Source: Virgibacillus halotolerans (GTDB taxonomy: Bacteria; Bacillota; Bacilli; Bacillales; Amphibacillaceae). Taken from it: DNA of 64,000 bases. The notes beneath the pieces are model-generated. The model did no database searches. It was not told the origin of the DNA and saw only the letters and a program-made list of their open reading frames with translations. The position numbers and the translations under genes were made by a program. Positions 63,714 through 64,000 of the stretch are shown here, piece by piece (position 1 is the stretch's first letter; each line of letters opens with the position of its first letter). The stretch is from NCBI RefSeq assembly GCF_016908515.1, contig NZ_JAFBEA010000004.1, positions 1 through 64,000 of the forward strand, given 5' to 3'.

Positions 63714-64000
63714 GAATAAATTCTCATCCAATCCTCTATTCGGGACTTTATGTTAGTTGAGGGATTCTTCATTCCTCTTTCAATATTACTTAAGTATGAT
63801 ACAGATATTTCTATTTCATCTGCTACTTGTATTAATGTGAGATCAAGTTTTTTACGAAGCTCCTTTATCTGTTTACCAAGGTCTCTTCTACCTTTTTGAT
63901 TGTCTATTTTTTGATGACTGGTTTGGACCTTTCGTTTTTTTCCAATTGGGCGATATTGTTCCTTGATTAATTCAGGTGGATCAATAATAATAGTAGCGTT
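63710..64000 (-). CDS. Xre-family helix-turn-helix regulator, partial
   Basis: The last 96 codons of a gene that continues beyond the right edge. Residues visible: a basic, Gln-rich segment (GKKRKVQTSHQK), then an Xre/Cro DNA-binding domain, LGKQIKELRKKLDLTLIQV, ADEIEISVSYLSNIERGMKNPS, with the usual recognition helix SVSYLSNIERG. The HTH is at the C-terminus, unlike most short Xre repressors, so an unseen N-terminal domain precedes it. It ends 283 bases before the catabolic operon and points the same way. Whether it regulates that operon is unknown. Confidence 0.7.
   Translation of the reverse strand, partial: NATIIIDPPELIKEQYRPIGKKRKVQTSHQKIDNQKGRRDLGKQIKELRKKLDLTLIQVADEIEISVSYLSNIERGMKNPSTNIKSRIEDWMRIYS

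Overview
The window is low-GC Firmicute DNA, most likely from a halotolerant member of the Bacillaceae (Oceanobacillus/Virgibacillus/Lentibacillus-like). Evidence: strong AGGAGG-type ribosome sites, frequent TTG/GTG starts, a B. subtilis-like eps/ywq exopolysaccharide locus, a LicBCAH-type PTS operon, CcpA cre boxes and a LysM-NlpC/P60 wall hydrolase. The genus is an inference. Almost every gene is on the minus strand; only about 22.1-26.7 kb (and one decayed gene near 48 kb) reads on the plus strand.

Layout. (1) 0-4.1 kb is accessory: a possible tiny peptide gene with a strong terminator, a frameshifted small gene, then a tightly coupled operon sce7726-family protein, sce7725-family protein, and zinc-ribbon/HEPN-like/RES-domain protein. 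It looks like an uncharacterised NAD-targeting conflict or anti-phage system. (2) 4.4-21.9 kb is an exopolysaccharide locus read from a promoter near 21.87 kb: Wzz-like regulator, BY-kinase, PHP phosphatase, orphan LuxR-type response regulator, CapD/EpsC dehydratase, Wzy- and Wzx-like membrane proteins, an asparagine-synthase-like protein, two GT4 transferases, UDP-sugar epimerase and dehydrogenase, EpsL-like phosphoglycosyl transferase and EpsM-like acetyltransferase. A DUF2971 gene and an unknown membrane protein interrupt it, and no EpsN-type aminotransferase is visible. (3) 22.1-26.8 kb: LysM wall hydrolase, a 21-bp repeat array, a NERD protein, a coiled-coil protein and an Rpn-type nuclease with a duplicated 3' end.

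(4) 26.9-33.9 kb is a lichenan/cellobiose-type operon: EIIB, EIIC, EIIA, GH1 and GH4 6-phospho-beta-glucosidases and a LicR-like activator, with a cre-like box upstream. (5) 34.1-37.4 kb is a FecBCD-type metal-chelate or corrinoid ABC importer. (6) 37.7-47.9 kb is a carbohydrate module: ABC importer without its own ATPase, secreted GH2 beta-galactosidase-like enzyme, and a three-component sensor (anchored sugar-binding protein, YesM-like kinase, YesN-like regulator). A 39-bp direct repeat brackets the GH2 gene.

(7) 48.6-63.4 kb is a catabolic cluster: YtcJ-like amidohydrolase, M20 amidase, MFS transporter, SDR, aldehyde dehydrogenase, two acyl-CoA dehydrogenases, a DUF35 zinc-ribbon/OB protein, a thiolase-fold protein apparently lacking the nucleophilic Cys, two MaoC-fold proteins and an ADP-forming acyl-CoA synthetase. 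The combination resembles the retro-aldol side-chain-shortening module of actinobacterial steroid catabolism, with separated subunits. An Xre-family regulator runs off the right edge.

Dispersed tandem arrays of 21-bp units, three of them headed CCCGATT, occupy intergenic gaps at 23.5, 26.8 and 34.0 kb; an unrelated 21-bp array sits inside the lic operon at 30.3 kb.
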